NCBI GenBank assembly: GCA_028456385.1
Contig: JALNQF010000600.1
Span: forward strand, 1 to 20,487
Length of the DNA stretch: 20,487 nt
Origin: Ophiosphaerella korrae
Lineage: Eukaryota > Ascomycota > Dothideomycetes > Pleosporales > Phaeosphaeriaceae
Reading direction: 5' to 3'
Each line of letters begins with the position of its first letter. The stretch's first letter is position 1. The notes beneath the pieces were generated by a model. The model saw nothing but the letters and a program-made list of their open reading frames with translations, searched no databases and was not told where the DNA came from. The position numbers and the translations under genes are program-made. Shown here piece after piece: positions 1 through 8,754 of this stretch.

Positions 1-677
1 TTTAATAAAAAGGCTTTTTTGTAATAGCTATATAAGGGCCTTATTAGAGAGGGATACTAAGGCTTTTAGAAAAGCCTTTTTTTAGTTAGTTACTTATAAC
101 TTAAAAGTAATAAGTATAAACTAAGTAGATTTTTTTTTTCTCTATCTCTAGCCCTACGCTCTATTTATATATCTATAATATAGTAGTCTTAGCTAAGTCT
201 CTTAAGATAGTAGTAAGCTAGATCCTTAATACTCCTTCTATTAAGGTACTAGTTTCTTTATTATATTAGTTATACTAACGTAGTCTATCTCTTTATATAT
301 AAGATTCTTTGTTTAATTCCTTTATTTATAAAGGTTAAGGCTATAATCCTTTTAGCTATAGTAAGATTAGTAGCTTAGCGATCGTTACGCCTATACGCTA
401 AGCTAATTAGATTATAGTACTAGCTTAAACAAGCTAATTAATAGATTCTAGGTATACCTAGAATTTATTGCGCTTCTCTACGTATATACTATTAAGTATC
501 TAATTATATATCTAATTATATATCTAATTATATAACTTATCTAATAACTATAAGCTTAGTAAAAGATTATACTAGAGTAAAGGAGTAGAAATAAGACTAA
601 AATAAGACTAAAATAAAACTAATTTAAATATACTATATAGAGTATATATAATATAGATAGAAAAATAAACGTATATA

Positions 678-839
678 GATAGAAAATAATAAGTTTATAG
701 AGTAATAATAAAGGCTATAGATATTATATAGACTTAAAATTTAAGGATAAAGTAGTAGTAAGTATAGTAATTAATTTATAGGTAATTTTAAGTAGTATAG
801 TAAGATATTAGGAGATTTACTTATATCTATTAGTATATA
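678..839 (+). repeat. RIP-mutated copy of a 162-bp repeat
   Basis: Aligns without gaps to 2259-2420 (constant offset of 1581). By hand count there are 42 differences. In 33 of them this copy has T or A where the other has C or G, the RIP direction; only 9 are of other kinds. Similarity fades gradually 5' of 678, where one gap is needed, and ends sharply after 839. The other copy keeps many C and G bases, so this one took most of the mutation. Confidence 0.85.
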
Positions 840-842
840 AAT

Positions 843-880
843 ACTAGCTTATTAGCTAGTATATATAAGGCTTATTTATA
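843..880 (+). repeat. Short direct repeat, copy 1
   Basis: A 38-nt stretch repeated at 1175-1212 with one mismatch (C here, G there at the 29th base). After both copies the similarity resumes at a shared 'tataaatagg' tail, with about 18 nt extra after this copy. It is probably part of a degraded repetitive element; the family is unknown. Confidence 0.65.
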
Positions 881-1174
881 ATAGGTCGAATAAGCTTAGT
901 ATAAATAGGATTTAATAAAAGGTTTATAAGAATAGGATAGGAAGTTTATAGAAATTAACTATTATTTATAGTATAGAGAAAAGCTCTATATAGTCTAAAA
1001 TAGACTTAATAATTACTATAGAGGTATAAAGCTAAAGTATTTACGCCTATCTATTTCTATAAACTATAAATTATAATACTATAGAATTACTAAAAAGCTC
1101 TAAAATTAGCCCTTAATAACTTTATCTTTAAGCTCTTCTAGTAAGTTCTAGGTATCTTGTAGTAGTTTATAGAC

Positions 1175-1212
1175 ACTAGCTTATTAGCTAGTATATATAA
1201 GGGTTATTTATA
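1175..1212 (+). repeat. Short direct repeat, copy 2
   Basis: Second copy of the 38-nt repeat at 843-880, one mismatch, same orientation, about 330 bp downstream. It ends about 120 bp before the minisatellite arrays begin. Confidence 0.65.
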
Positions 1213-1330
1213 GTATAAATAGGGGTAGAAGGTTATAGATTAAAGGGTTGTAGATTAAAAGGAGTAGAGGGTTATAGATTAAAAGAGATATTAAGCTAGC
1301 TATCTATTAGCTATTAAGCTGCCTATTAAG

Positions 1331-1540
1331 CTACCTATTAAGCTACCTATTAAGCTACTATTAAGCTACCTATTAAGCTACCTATTAAGCTACTATTAAG
1401 CTACCTATTAAGCTACCTATTAAGCTACTATTAAGCTACCTATTAAGCTACCTATTAAGCTACTATTAAGCTACCTATTAAGCTACCTATTAAGCTACTA
1501 TTAAGCTACCTATTAAGCTACCTATTAAGCTACTATTAAG
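1331..1540 (+). repeat. Minisatellite: six perfect 35-bp higher-order units
   Basis: Each 35-bp unit is two copies of the 12-mer ctacctattaag followed by one 11-mer ctactattaag. Units begin at 1331, 1366, 1401, 1436, 1471 and 1506 and are identical. Diverged relatives flank them (about 1290-1330 and 1541-1737). The unit has no CpA or TpG, so it has no preferred RIP target. Perfect copies inside heavily mutated DNA point to amplification after RIP had acted. Confidence 0.92.
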
Positions 1541-1737
1541 CTAGCTATTAAGCTACCTATTAAGCTACTATTAAGCTACCTATTAAGCTACTATTAAGCT
1601 AGCTATTAAGCTACTATTAAGCTAGCTATCGAGCTAGCTATTAAGCTACTATTAAGCTAGCTATCAAGCTACCTATCTATTAGCTATTAAGCTAGCTATT
1701 AAGCTACCTATCTATTAGCTATCGAGCTACTATTAAA
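1541..1737 (+). repeat. Diverged minisatellite spacer between the two arrays
   Basis: Irregular mixture of the same 11-12 nt modules (ctacctattaag, ctactattaag, ctagctattaag) with variants ending in atcgag, atcaag or tctattag. It links the 35-bp array to the 23-bp array, and both look like separate expansions from this pool of modules. Confidence 0.75.
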
Positions 1738-1898
1738 CTAGCTATTAATCTACTATTAAGCTAGCTATTAATCTACTATTAAGCTAGCTATTAATCTACT
1801 ATTAAGCTAGCTATTAATCTACTATTAAGCTAGCTATTAATCTACTATTAAGCTAGCTATTAATCTACTATTAAGCTAGCTATTAATCTACTATTAAG
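1738..1898 (+). repeat. Minisatellite: seven perfect 23-bp units
   Basis: The unit is ctagctattaat followed by ctactattaag (12 + 11 nt). Copies begin at 1738, 1761, 1784, 1807, 1830, 1853 and 1876, all identical, then a partial copy runs to about 1910. The modules are those of the upstream 35-bp array in a different combination, so amplification happened at least twice. It also lacks CpA and TpG. Diverged modules continue to about 2000. Confidence 0.92.
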
Positions 1899-2130
1899 CT
1901 AGCTATTAATCTACCCATCTATTAGCTATCGAGCTACCTATCTATCTACTATTAACTTAGCTATCTATCGCCTTAGGGCTAGCTATCGATCGCCTATAGG
2001 ATTGCTATTAATCGTCTATAGGACTACCTATTAAGTAGGCTACCTACATATAAATGCCTTACCTCTATAATCTACTATTTCTTACTATTGTTTAACTACT
2101 TTTCTACGTTAAAAAAGAAGAGATAAGAGT

Positions 2131-2187
2131 AGAAAGGAAGAAAGAAAGAAGAGGAAGAAGAGGAAAAAGAGGAAGAAAAGGGGAGAG
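2131..2187 (+). repeat. 57-nt uninterrupted purine tract
   Basis: Only A and G occur from 2131 to 2187, as GAA, GAGG and similar modules; the purine bias starts at about 2111. It lies exactly between the RIP-saturated block and the first GC-normal DNA. Such tracts can form triplex DNA or are expanded microsatellites. The antiparallel frame here is low-complexity and not a gene. Confidence 0.8.
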
Positions 2188-2258
2188 TAGGTAATACTTA
2201 ATCCGGGCGACTGTGCGGAGGAAGAGTGGCGCGTGTGGACAAAAAAGAGGTAGGTACG

Positions 2259-2420
2259 GACAGAAAACAACAACTTTGCAGGGCTCTAGCAACAGCTACA
2301 GATATTGTATAGAGTTGAAATTTAAGGACAAGGTAGCGGCAGGTATAGCGATTAATTTGCAGGTATTTTTAGGTGGTGCAGGGGGCTATTGGGGGATTCG
2401 CTTATGTCTATTAGTATATA
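2259..2420 (+). repeat. Much less mutated copy of the 162-bp repeat
   Basis: Partner of 678-839 with C and G kept at 33 positions that are T or A there. One reading frame is open on the plus strand over about 2213-2425 and would encode a 70-residue peptide, but I recognise no domain and its partner copy cannot encode it. I treat it as a repeat fragment. It ends at about 2420, where unique DNA starts. Confidence 0.75.
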
Positions 2421-2425
2421 GATAA

Positions 2426-3136
2426 TTAGATATAGAAAGCCCTCAACTTTAGGGATAGATTCACTGACCCACCACAAACTGTTCCAGGGCCCTTCCTAGG
2501 TACCTAGTACTTGCAGCACGCTATCTGCGGAGTTTAAACGTCACGCTGTAACCCGAGATCGCCCCTGTTATAAAGCTGGGGTTAGTAAGAACTTGCTAGA
2601 AAATGCAGGAAGGTAGGGCTTAATCTGACCCAAGTTCAACCGAGGGGAACCTGCAGCGGACCACAGGATGTCACATATCAGGCGGTTAGTGAGACATGGA
2701 GTGTACCTAGGTAACAAAACGAATACGATAAAGCCTCGGAAAGGAGTTTAGCGGCCATTGCCACCTAATAGGTTCTGAATGGTAGACTCCCGAATGTGAC
2801 ATGTCAAGAATAAGTGCAAGAATGCCGACTGTAAGGCCCGTGTTGTAAGCAATGGGTCTTTACAAGAGAAGGTGGTATTTGTATATACACTGCAAATTGG
2901 TAGAGAGTATATTTGTGGTTGGTGTAAGACGGGCCCGGAAGCGATCTGTCTCATCATTTATATACTAGCCCAAGTCACGTGTATTTTACTTCACATCAAC
3001 CAACCGTCCTACAACGGGTTCTAACAGCCGTGGGCTTGATAAGCGTCTTGATGTATTTTTTTCAAGTGACCTTATCGCGGCATCATCATTCTAGTGTAAA
3101 TTAACACATCACCCAGCAAGTGCGTTTCACGGCTCC
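2426..3136. other. Intergenic, no gene seen
   Basis: GC-normal unique DNA between the left repeat block and the peroxidase stop codon; it should contain that gene's 3' end. I see no convincing reading frame, tRNA or other RNA gene. Palindromic cctaggtacctag-type motifs occur at about 2495 and 2702; similar short motifs recur at about 4404 and 9602. Confidence 0.6.
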
Positions 3137-4372
3137 TCAAAGTTCTAATCGCTCCTTCTCCATGATTGGGCACCTCATTTTCTCAAATCTCGCAACCTCA
3201 GGCTCAATGTCCTTGCCTGGTTTGAGGTCATCGTCCGGGAACGGCCGTTGAATCGTATATCCAATATGATGAGTCATGCGGTCGATGAGAGCATTGCTCT
3301 CCATAGAGTAGTACTGCCAGCAATTAGCCTCGGGACGCTACAACTTCAAAACCATGGTTATAGTCTTATATTTTAGAAAAAACTTACCGGTTCTTCTCTC
3401 TTCATGTATCCCTCCGGAATATCCTCCTTGATATAGAATGTCTCGACATCCTCTAAATACAGAGTGGTTCGGCCGTGTTTGCCGTACCGCCCTAGGATTC
3501 CCAGCATATTCGTATACTGCGCACTGTTAAACATGTTAGTGGTGGGGTCATGTTTTGAGACGATATGTGAGCTTGTAGACTTGCAAAGAGCAAATTGCGC
3601 CCTGGTTCCCAAAGTTGAAAAAAGGGTTTTCTGCCTTGCTCATGTTGTGCCGCAAATGGTGGAACTCGGCCATGTCCTCGAGACTCAACGTCTTACCGTC
3701 GGATGAGTAGCTTATCAAGGTCTCATACAGAGTCATGTTTATATTGACGTTTTCCCCCACTTGGCGATCGTTCCGTGTAGGTGCTGCGGGACATTTGACG
3801 GCGAACTGTACTTTGTCGTCCTGTCTTGTGTTAGGCTGTTTTTTATAGAAGGCTTAAAATGCGCGAGCTTACATTGAACATATCGAGGTCAATCGTATTA
3901 GGCCAGCCGTGCAGAGCGAAGGTTGGGGCAAGGACTAGCATACTCTGATGAATGTCAGTGTGGCTATAAACTAGATCCATGGGCTTATGGTTACATTGTC
4001 ATCTCCAAAATTCCATACTTCACGGACAGCATGTGAGAGTTCGGTATACGATATGTTGCGGCCGGCGCGGTCGACGTACCCACGGTTTGCGAGGATGTTT
4101 ACTGCAGGACAAGATGAACGTCGGATGTAGCCATTATCAGAGCCATTGACAAATCCTTCGTAGTAGTGCTCCTTTTCATCAATCTCGAAAGGTTTTTTGT
4201 ATGGTAGGAGATGATCTGGCCTGGGAATAAATGGCTCGTTTTGTCCGAACTCGTCATTGGCGCCTATCAGTGACTTCTGCTTGAGTATATCGTAATACTC
4301 AGGTATAAACCTATAGCCGTGAACATAGGTAACAAAAGCCGCTACCCAAATTAAAATGTTGTAGGTTCTCAT
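3137..4372 (-). CDS. Secreted heme-thiolate peroxidase-like protein (chloroperoxidase/peroxygenase family), 5 exons
   Basis: Predicted 339 residues from five exons (minus strand): 3995-4372, 3873-3944, 3581-3820, 3388-3516 and 3137-3337. The introns are 50, 52, 64 and 50 nt, all GT-AG and all in phase 0; the third has a weak gtctac donor and was placed by family length. Residues 1-20 form a signal peptide (likely cut after VHG). Family marks are the proximal-cysteine region SSCPAVNILANRGYVDRAGR, LHGWPNTIDLDMF, NPFFNFG, and LEDVETFY near the C-terminus. The SCP cysteine should be the fifth heme ligand. Members use peroxide to halogenate or oxygenate substrates outside the cell. The acid-base motif (EHD or EGD) usual after TIDLD is not visible; the region reads VQFAVKCPAAPTRND. 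So the fold is convincing, but the activity is uncertain. Fungal homologues also occur in secondary-metabolite clusters. Confidence 0.85.
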
Positions 4373-5176
4373 CGTGAATGCCTAGTACAGAGTTGAGAGA
4401 GATACCTAGGTGACGCTGGAACGCAATTCTTCTTAATGGCTTACTGCACCAACCGAGGTTTATTGCCGATTTTCTACCGTGACTGACGTACATAACTGGC
4501 TACTGTGCTCTGAAATGGAGCACGGTTTCAGGCAGGGTGGGCTCGGTGTCAACCTGCAGTCCACGGTATGAAATGCTTGCGGTCCTACTTTACAAGGTAA
4601 GCGAAAGTTTTTTTTTTAGAGTATCCCCACACGTCTAGAAGAATGTACAAGCATAAGTACGCGTAACGTACCTGCTGGGGCTAAGTCGTATAGCAAGTTT
4701 GCTACAACAGGGTTACTGATTATGCAAACAAATGCACCTAGGAACACCTTCCCGTGAGTAAGCTGCCACCGTTACTTAGGCATTAGGCCGTGCATAAACC
4801 GCTATAAAATTTCCAGTGGCAATACACAGGTTTAGCAACTTTTCTGACGTACAGTAATCGGCAAGCGGATCACATACTTCAACAAGGTTTTGCTCTCACC
4901 TCAGGTGATCGGACAGTGGCTTCACCTATTGCGTATTAATTTATCATTATAGAGGACTCAGCACATTATGTACCTAAGGATGGATTGGTCTACGCTATAA
5001 TGAGACCTTAATATCCAGCGTTCAAGCCATCATCAGAAAATTGTCTACAGGATACTTTAGAGTCTTTATTGGAAGACAAGACAAGATTTGAGGCAAATAG
5101 CTGCTATGAATTTCCTATACATAGATTGTAATTGCTTCTTACACATATCTCAGCTGGTCTCTACTAATGTCAATCA
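4373..5176. other. Intergenic between peroxidase and transporter genes
   Basis: About 800 bp holding the presumed peroxidase promoter (right edge of that gene) and the 3' side of the transporter gene. There is a T9 run at about 4610 and several short TA-rich motifs, but no reading frame with protein-like composition, no tRNA and no repeat longer than a few bases. Confidence 0.55.
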
Positions 5177-6566
5177 TTATGCCTTTGCTTTATTATGTTT
5201 CCACATCGCCCTCAATGGCACAAGCAAAGCAGCGCAGCCTGCAGCCATCGCAACTCCACTGTAGAGAGCTAGATAGACAAGAGACTTTCTTGTCCCGGAA
5301 GCCCCGATCGCTCCTGCAATGGGTGCTCCAATAAGTACTCCTAGGCTGGTTGCGAACCCCTGCATCCCAAGACGTGTACCAATCACACTTGGCGTTGGCG
5401 AGATGACTGGGTGAGCCATTGCAACTGGATTGGAAGAGATCAGAATGCCAGAAAACAGGCCAAATAAAACGGCGAAAGTAATGAACCCGCCGAGGCCGTT
5501 GACACCAGTCCAACCAAAAACGAGGACACCAGAGGCTACCACGCCGAACAAGAGGATGTTCGGGGCGCCCACTTTCTGAGCAACAAGCGCCGAGCCCAGG
5601 CGGCCAAAGGTTGAAGCACCATTCAGTGCAGCAAGTACATAGAAACCGACGTCCTTGTTTGTTTTCAGTATGCCGGAAGCGAAGTACGGCACATAGAACA
5701 ACGGCACAAAGTATGCCATGAAGACAAGGAAATTAGCTACGCAATAGGCGCTGAAAGTTACTTCTTTCAAGGCTTGCCAGTGAATAATGCGACGTGGAGT
5801 GGCAGGTTTTGGAGGCCTTGGCACGCAAAGAAGGACTGGCATTGCAACACAAGAGCAAGCGAGCTGCACGAATGCCAAAACACGAACAGTCCATGGGTAT
5901 CCGATCCTCGGCTGCAGGCGGATAAAGACAATGGGGAATATCGCCCCGCCTGCATATGCGTAAGTACGTGCACGAAGAATTCATACTAGGCTTGTACTCA
6001 CCAATACTAGCCCCGCAAGTGACAATTCCCATAGCCAGTGCACGTTTTGTTGAAAACGTAGTGTTGACAAGGGCAATGGCGGGCACATACAGCAAACCAG
6101 ACCCTATCCCAACGCAAAACCCGAAAGCCAACATGACCTGATAAAATTTGTCTGCTAGGCTAACCATCATCATACCGAAGATAACCATGAAGTGGCCCAG
6201 CGCCATCAGATGGAGCAGGTAGCCTCGGTCGAATAATGGCCCCGCAAACACTCCGGTGCTGATGAGGAAGAAGGCATTGACGGTGCCTATCCAGGAGATA
6301 TCAAACGCAGAGTAATCGGACAGAAGTTCGTCAATGTAGTACTCCTGAAAGGCGCCGAAGCCGGTAGAAGGACCCCATGAAATCAAAAAAGATAGGAATG
6401 CTGCAAAGACAGCTAGCCAGGCTTTGGTGCCTCCATCTGGAGGACCTGGAGGTGTCCTCGTGGCCACATTTGCTGCGTCAGGATCAGGATTCACCTGTGT
6501 CTCGGCGAGAGTGACGTCTTCCTTTATCTCTTGATCCGGAGAGGAAGCTCGCGTCCCTTCTGACAT
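5177..6566 (-). CDS. MFS transporter, fungal monocarboxylate transporter (MCT) type
   Basis: Predicted 445 residues from two exons, 6002-6566 and 5177-5949, joined across a 52-nt GT-AG intron (5950-6001). The split codon restores the conserved GASIGGAIFP motif. The start chosen gives MSEGTRASS; an upstream in-frame ATG at 6737 would add 57 residues of atypical sequence. Residues 1-45 are a polar cytosolic tail. PPDGGTKAW (about 42-50) is the hallmark just before helix 1 of this family, and hydrophobic segments agree with 12 helices. The protein ends in a basic KHNKAKA. Family members move monocarboxylates or other small acids, or act as exporters near biosynthetic genes; the substrate cannot be read from sequence. 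It lies in the same direction as its neighbours, and no breaks are seen. Confidence 0.9.
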
Positions 6567-6870
6567 AGTTCGAGGGGCAAACAGGGAGGTGTTGACGGAA
6601 ATAGAAGTGGTTGCAGTGAAGATTCTGAATGGAAGGGCGCCAACAAAGAGGTACCAAGCTGGTCGAGCACAGCAGGTATGGCTTTCAGGTGGAAACGAAG
6701 AATGCAATTTAACTGCTTGGGCGATAACCCGCCGCACGTGCCGAGTAATCCGGCACGTAGCGGGTGGGACTCGGGGAAGGGAGTGAGAACCTAATACGAG
6801 GGTGCACTAACCGCAAGGGTTGGTTTCTAATCTTTCTCATCCAAGATAGCATTATTTCCGACAACCAGGG
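6567..6870 (-). promoter_or_regulatory. Presumed promoter region of the MFS transporter gene
   Basis: About 300 bp between the transporter start codon and the left end of the inverted-repeat element. No clear TATA box is seen. The main feature is the palindrome at 6727-6765. Insertion of the element at 6871 would have cut off any regulatory sequence further upstream. Confidence 0.45.
6727..6765. promoter_or_regulatory. Inverted repeat with CACGTG and everted CGG half-sites
   Basis: The left arm (acccgc, then acgtgccg, 3 extra nt between) and the right arm (cggcacgt, then gcgggt, 1 extra nt between) pair around a 7-nt centre. The inner part reads CCG-N7-CGG, an everted pair of the CGG triplets bound by Zn2Cys6 activators. 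The left arm contains CACGTG, the core E-box bound by fungal bHLH factors. It lies 160-200 bp upstream of the transporter start. Function is inferred only. Confidence 0.45.
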
Positions 6871-6941
6871 ATTCTCTAAAATTTTTACTACTAAGCTACA
6901 CCTATATAAATATTCTAATTCTAAGATTACTAAGGCCTAGC
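6871..6941 (+). repeat. Left terminal inverted repeat
   Basis: Reverse complement of 7422-7492 with 7 mismatches in 71. Three mismatches are A/T here against G/C in the other arm, as mild RIP would give; the others are mixed. Just inside lies AT-rich sequence (to about 7020) not matched on the right side, so the left side may hold an extra insertion. Confidence 0.8.
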
Positions 6942-7249
6942 TAATATAATAAGGAAGTTACTAAGAATTTATTAAAAACGCACAGACCTTTTAAGCTTTT
7001 CCTTAATAACTTCTTCATTACGTTAGCTAGTGTAACGGGGCTCCAAGTCGTCGACTACCTGAAGTCCCGAATGGGGGGTGTATGGTGGATTGAAGGTTGA
7101 TGACTAAAGAACGTGTTGTGATCTAGCAATGGGCTGTGAACAATAGAATGATTCCCAACAGGCGATGTCAAAGTATTGTCGCTCTTGGTCAAAGATTGGA
7201 TTGCCGATGGCATCCTAATGATGCGCATCCTTACTGACTATATACCTAC

Positions 7250-7297
7250 TGGCTTCGTGGCTTCGTGAGCGCCAAGCCTCACGAAGCCGCGAAGTCA
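7250..7297. repeat. Internal stem-loop, 20-bp arms and 8-nt loop
   Basis: Arms 7250-7269 (tggcttcgtggcttcgtgag) and 7278-7297 pair with two mismatches around an 8-nt loop. It is near the centre of the inverted-repeat element, a common place for palindromes in non-autonomous elements. Confidence 0.75.
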
Positions 7298-7421
7298 TCA
7301 CGTGTCTCTGTTGTGATTGACTTCCCAATCAAGTTCATCGCCCCATGGATCGTATGCGTTGTCATCTTCCATCGCAGGGCTGATTGGTTCCATCTGGTTT
7401 TCTTCTGTTACTACCGTAACA

Positions 7422-7492
7422 GCTAGGGTATAATAATCTTAGGACTAGAATATTTATATAGGTGCAGCTTAGTAGTAAAAATTTTAGAGAAT
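7422..7492 (-). repeat. Right terminal inverted repeat
   Basis: Reverse complement of 6871-6941. Outside it, unique DNA continues with a small palindrome (tagagtt attc aactcta, about 7508-7525) before the 3' side of the aldolase gene. Confidence 0.8.
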
Positions 7493-7695
7493 TCTATTAA
7501 GTAGTTATAGAGTTATTCAACTCTAGATTATTGATTTTTATTAGTAAAATTAGGTGCGCAACTCGCTTGCTACCTACGTTATGTGCGGAAATTTGATATA
7601 TATCGAACTCGTTTCTATCCCTACAATAGGAAAATATCTGTGCGCAAACACATGGATTAACTTGAAAGATAATATATCGTTCATCTTTGGCTATC

Positions 7696-8705
7696 TCAAC
7701 TTTCGAATGCCCCGTTACTTAGCTCACGTTCGTATTCAAGGTCGGGCTGAAATTCCCAGTACAAACTCTCTGCATCAGCTCCCATTTTGAAAGTATATTC
7801 AGCAGCTTCATCGTCGACATAAACTTTGGGTATACCATTTGCAGCTGCGGCCTCTACCATTAACTGAATTTCGCAAGAACGCTCCATAAGCGTGTAAAGA
7901 TATGCTGCTTCGTCGACGGTGCTTCCTACGGTCTACTATCTTTTAGTTTCAAGCACAACCCCAAAAAGTTTTAGTAAAACTTACTAGCAGACCGTGATTT
8001 CGTAAGATCATGCCTTTCCCTTTTGGTCCCAATGCAGCAGCCAATCGCTTTCCCTCCTCTTCGCTGAAGACAACGCCGCCAAATTCAGAATACACGGCCT
8101 GGGCGTCGCCGTAAAAGTATGTCACATCTTGATTAATCATTTCTAGTTTTCGAGAAAACGTACTCCAAGCCTTGCCTGCCTTGCCATGGCAATGGCATGC
8201 GGCAATTACGTCAGGCCGTGCCTTGTGGACTGCCGAGTGTATGAGGAAGCCTGCGGCGTTGGCAGGCCAACTTGTGTTTCCTCCGATGGCTTTGCCGTCG
8301 TAATCGACTAGCACCATGTCCGATGGCTTTAATGTGGCAAAGTGTTTGCCGAGCGGGTTCGTCCAAAAGGTGTGAGGATGCTCTGGGTCGCGAACTGAAA
8401 TGTGTCCGGACATGCCCTCAGTGAAACCCTTGCGGGCAAATACTCTGAATGCCCCAGCCCTTTTTATGATAAGAATCGCCTACTATATGAAGATGAAATA
8501 CTTGCATGTGAGAGAGCATCCATGCGCGGTGCTTTTCATATGATGAGAAGAAGGGAACACCGGGTAGACATACTCCCTGGGAGATAGCCTGGAGTGGTGT
8601 CTTATCTGGCATGGGCTGTACATGATGTTTTGGCTGCGAAGAATCTGCAGCTTGCTTTGGCGACTGTGGTTGCACTGTCGTGACTGGGGCAGCTGAGGGG
8701 GCCAT
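7696..8705 (-). CDS. Class II aldolase/adducin domain protein
   Basis: Predicted 303 residues from exons 8506-8705, 7985-8459 and 7696-7932. The start MAPSAAP has a good context (acacaATGGC). Residues 1-45 are a polar, likely disordered leader; the rest is one class II aldolase domain. Visible marks are HMAGAFRVFARKGFTEGMSG, MSGHISVRDPEHP, CHCHGKAGKAW (HxH metal ligands) and LRNHGLLTVGSTVDEAAYL (third metal His). Family members use zinc to cleave or epimerise sugar phosphates, or decarboxylate related acids; the fungal branch is mostly unassigned. Intron 2 (7933-7984) is GT-AG, phase 0, and ends exactly before TVGSTVDEA. Intron 1 (8460-8505, 46 nt) only restores the conserved MAGAFRVFARKGF if its donor is GC (gcaagt). 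The domain is complete and looks functional. Confidence 0.88.
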
Positions 8706-8742
8706 TGTGTTCTTATTAAGTGGAAATGTATGGATTGTTAAT

Positions 8743-8754
8743 TGTATAAATAGT
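8743..8754 (-). promoter_or_regulatory. TATA-like box upstream of the aldolase gene
   Basis: On the minus strand this reads ctatttatac, about 40 nt before the start codon at 8705. If used, the 5' untranslated leader would be very short. Start-site mapping would decide. Confidence 0.35.

Larger units (their letters stand above)
1..2110. repeat. AT-rich, RIP-saturated block (left)
   Basis: Long AT-rich stretch in which the dinucleotides CpA and TpG are almost absent while TpA is very frequent. This is the expected end state of repeat-induced point mutation, which turns CpA into TpA on both strands of duplicated DNA in many ascomycetes. No frame stays open. It must once have been repetitive DNA, but I cannot name the parent element. 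A small perfect hairpin sits at 59-78 (9-bp arms, 2-nt loop). The minisatellites and the repeat pair inside it are listed separately. Confidence 0.85.
6871..7492. mobile_element. 622-bp MITE-like element with 71-bp terminal inverted repeats
   Basis: Terminal inverted repeats at 6871-6941 and 7422-7492 match at 64 of 71 positions by hand count, starting attctctaaaatttttact. The interior is too short for a transposase. A 20-bp stem-loop lies at 7250-7297. On the minus strand a short acidic frame (about 7390-7300, MEPISPAMEDDNAYDPWGDE...) may be captured or leftover coding sequence. The target duplication is unclear (at most AT or ATT), so I cannot assign the superfamily; Tc1/mariner or hAT derivation are both possible. 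Confidence 0.8.

Noticed and set aside
1..640. A specific transposon family in the first 640 bases
   Set aside because: Mutation is too dense; on both strands I could not find a catalytic motif comparable to the one in the right block.
1290..2000. Regular repeats that could suggest a CRISPR array
   Set aside because: There are no unique spacers; units are directly adjacent 11-12 nt modules, and the genome is fungal. It is a minisatellite.
2748..2957. 69-codon minus-strand frame
   Set aside because: No domain, no splice context and no promoter-like sequence; consistent with chance.
6567..6737. 57-residue N-terminal extension of the transporter
   Set aside because: The extension is unlike the polar leader of the family and would cover the promoter palindrome; MSEGTR at 6566 is a better start.
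3137..8705. A complete secondary-metabolite gene cluster
   Set aside because: No backbone synthase and no Zn2Cys6 regulator are in the window; three co-oriented genes are not enough.
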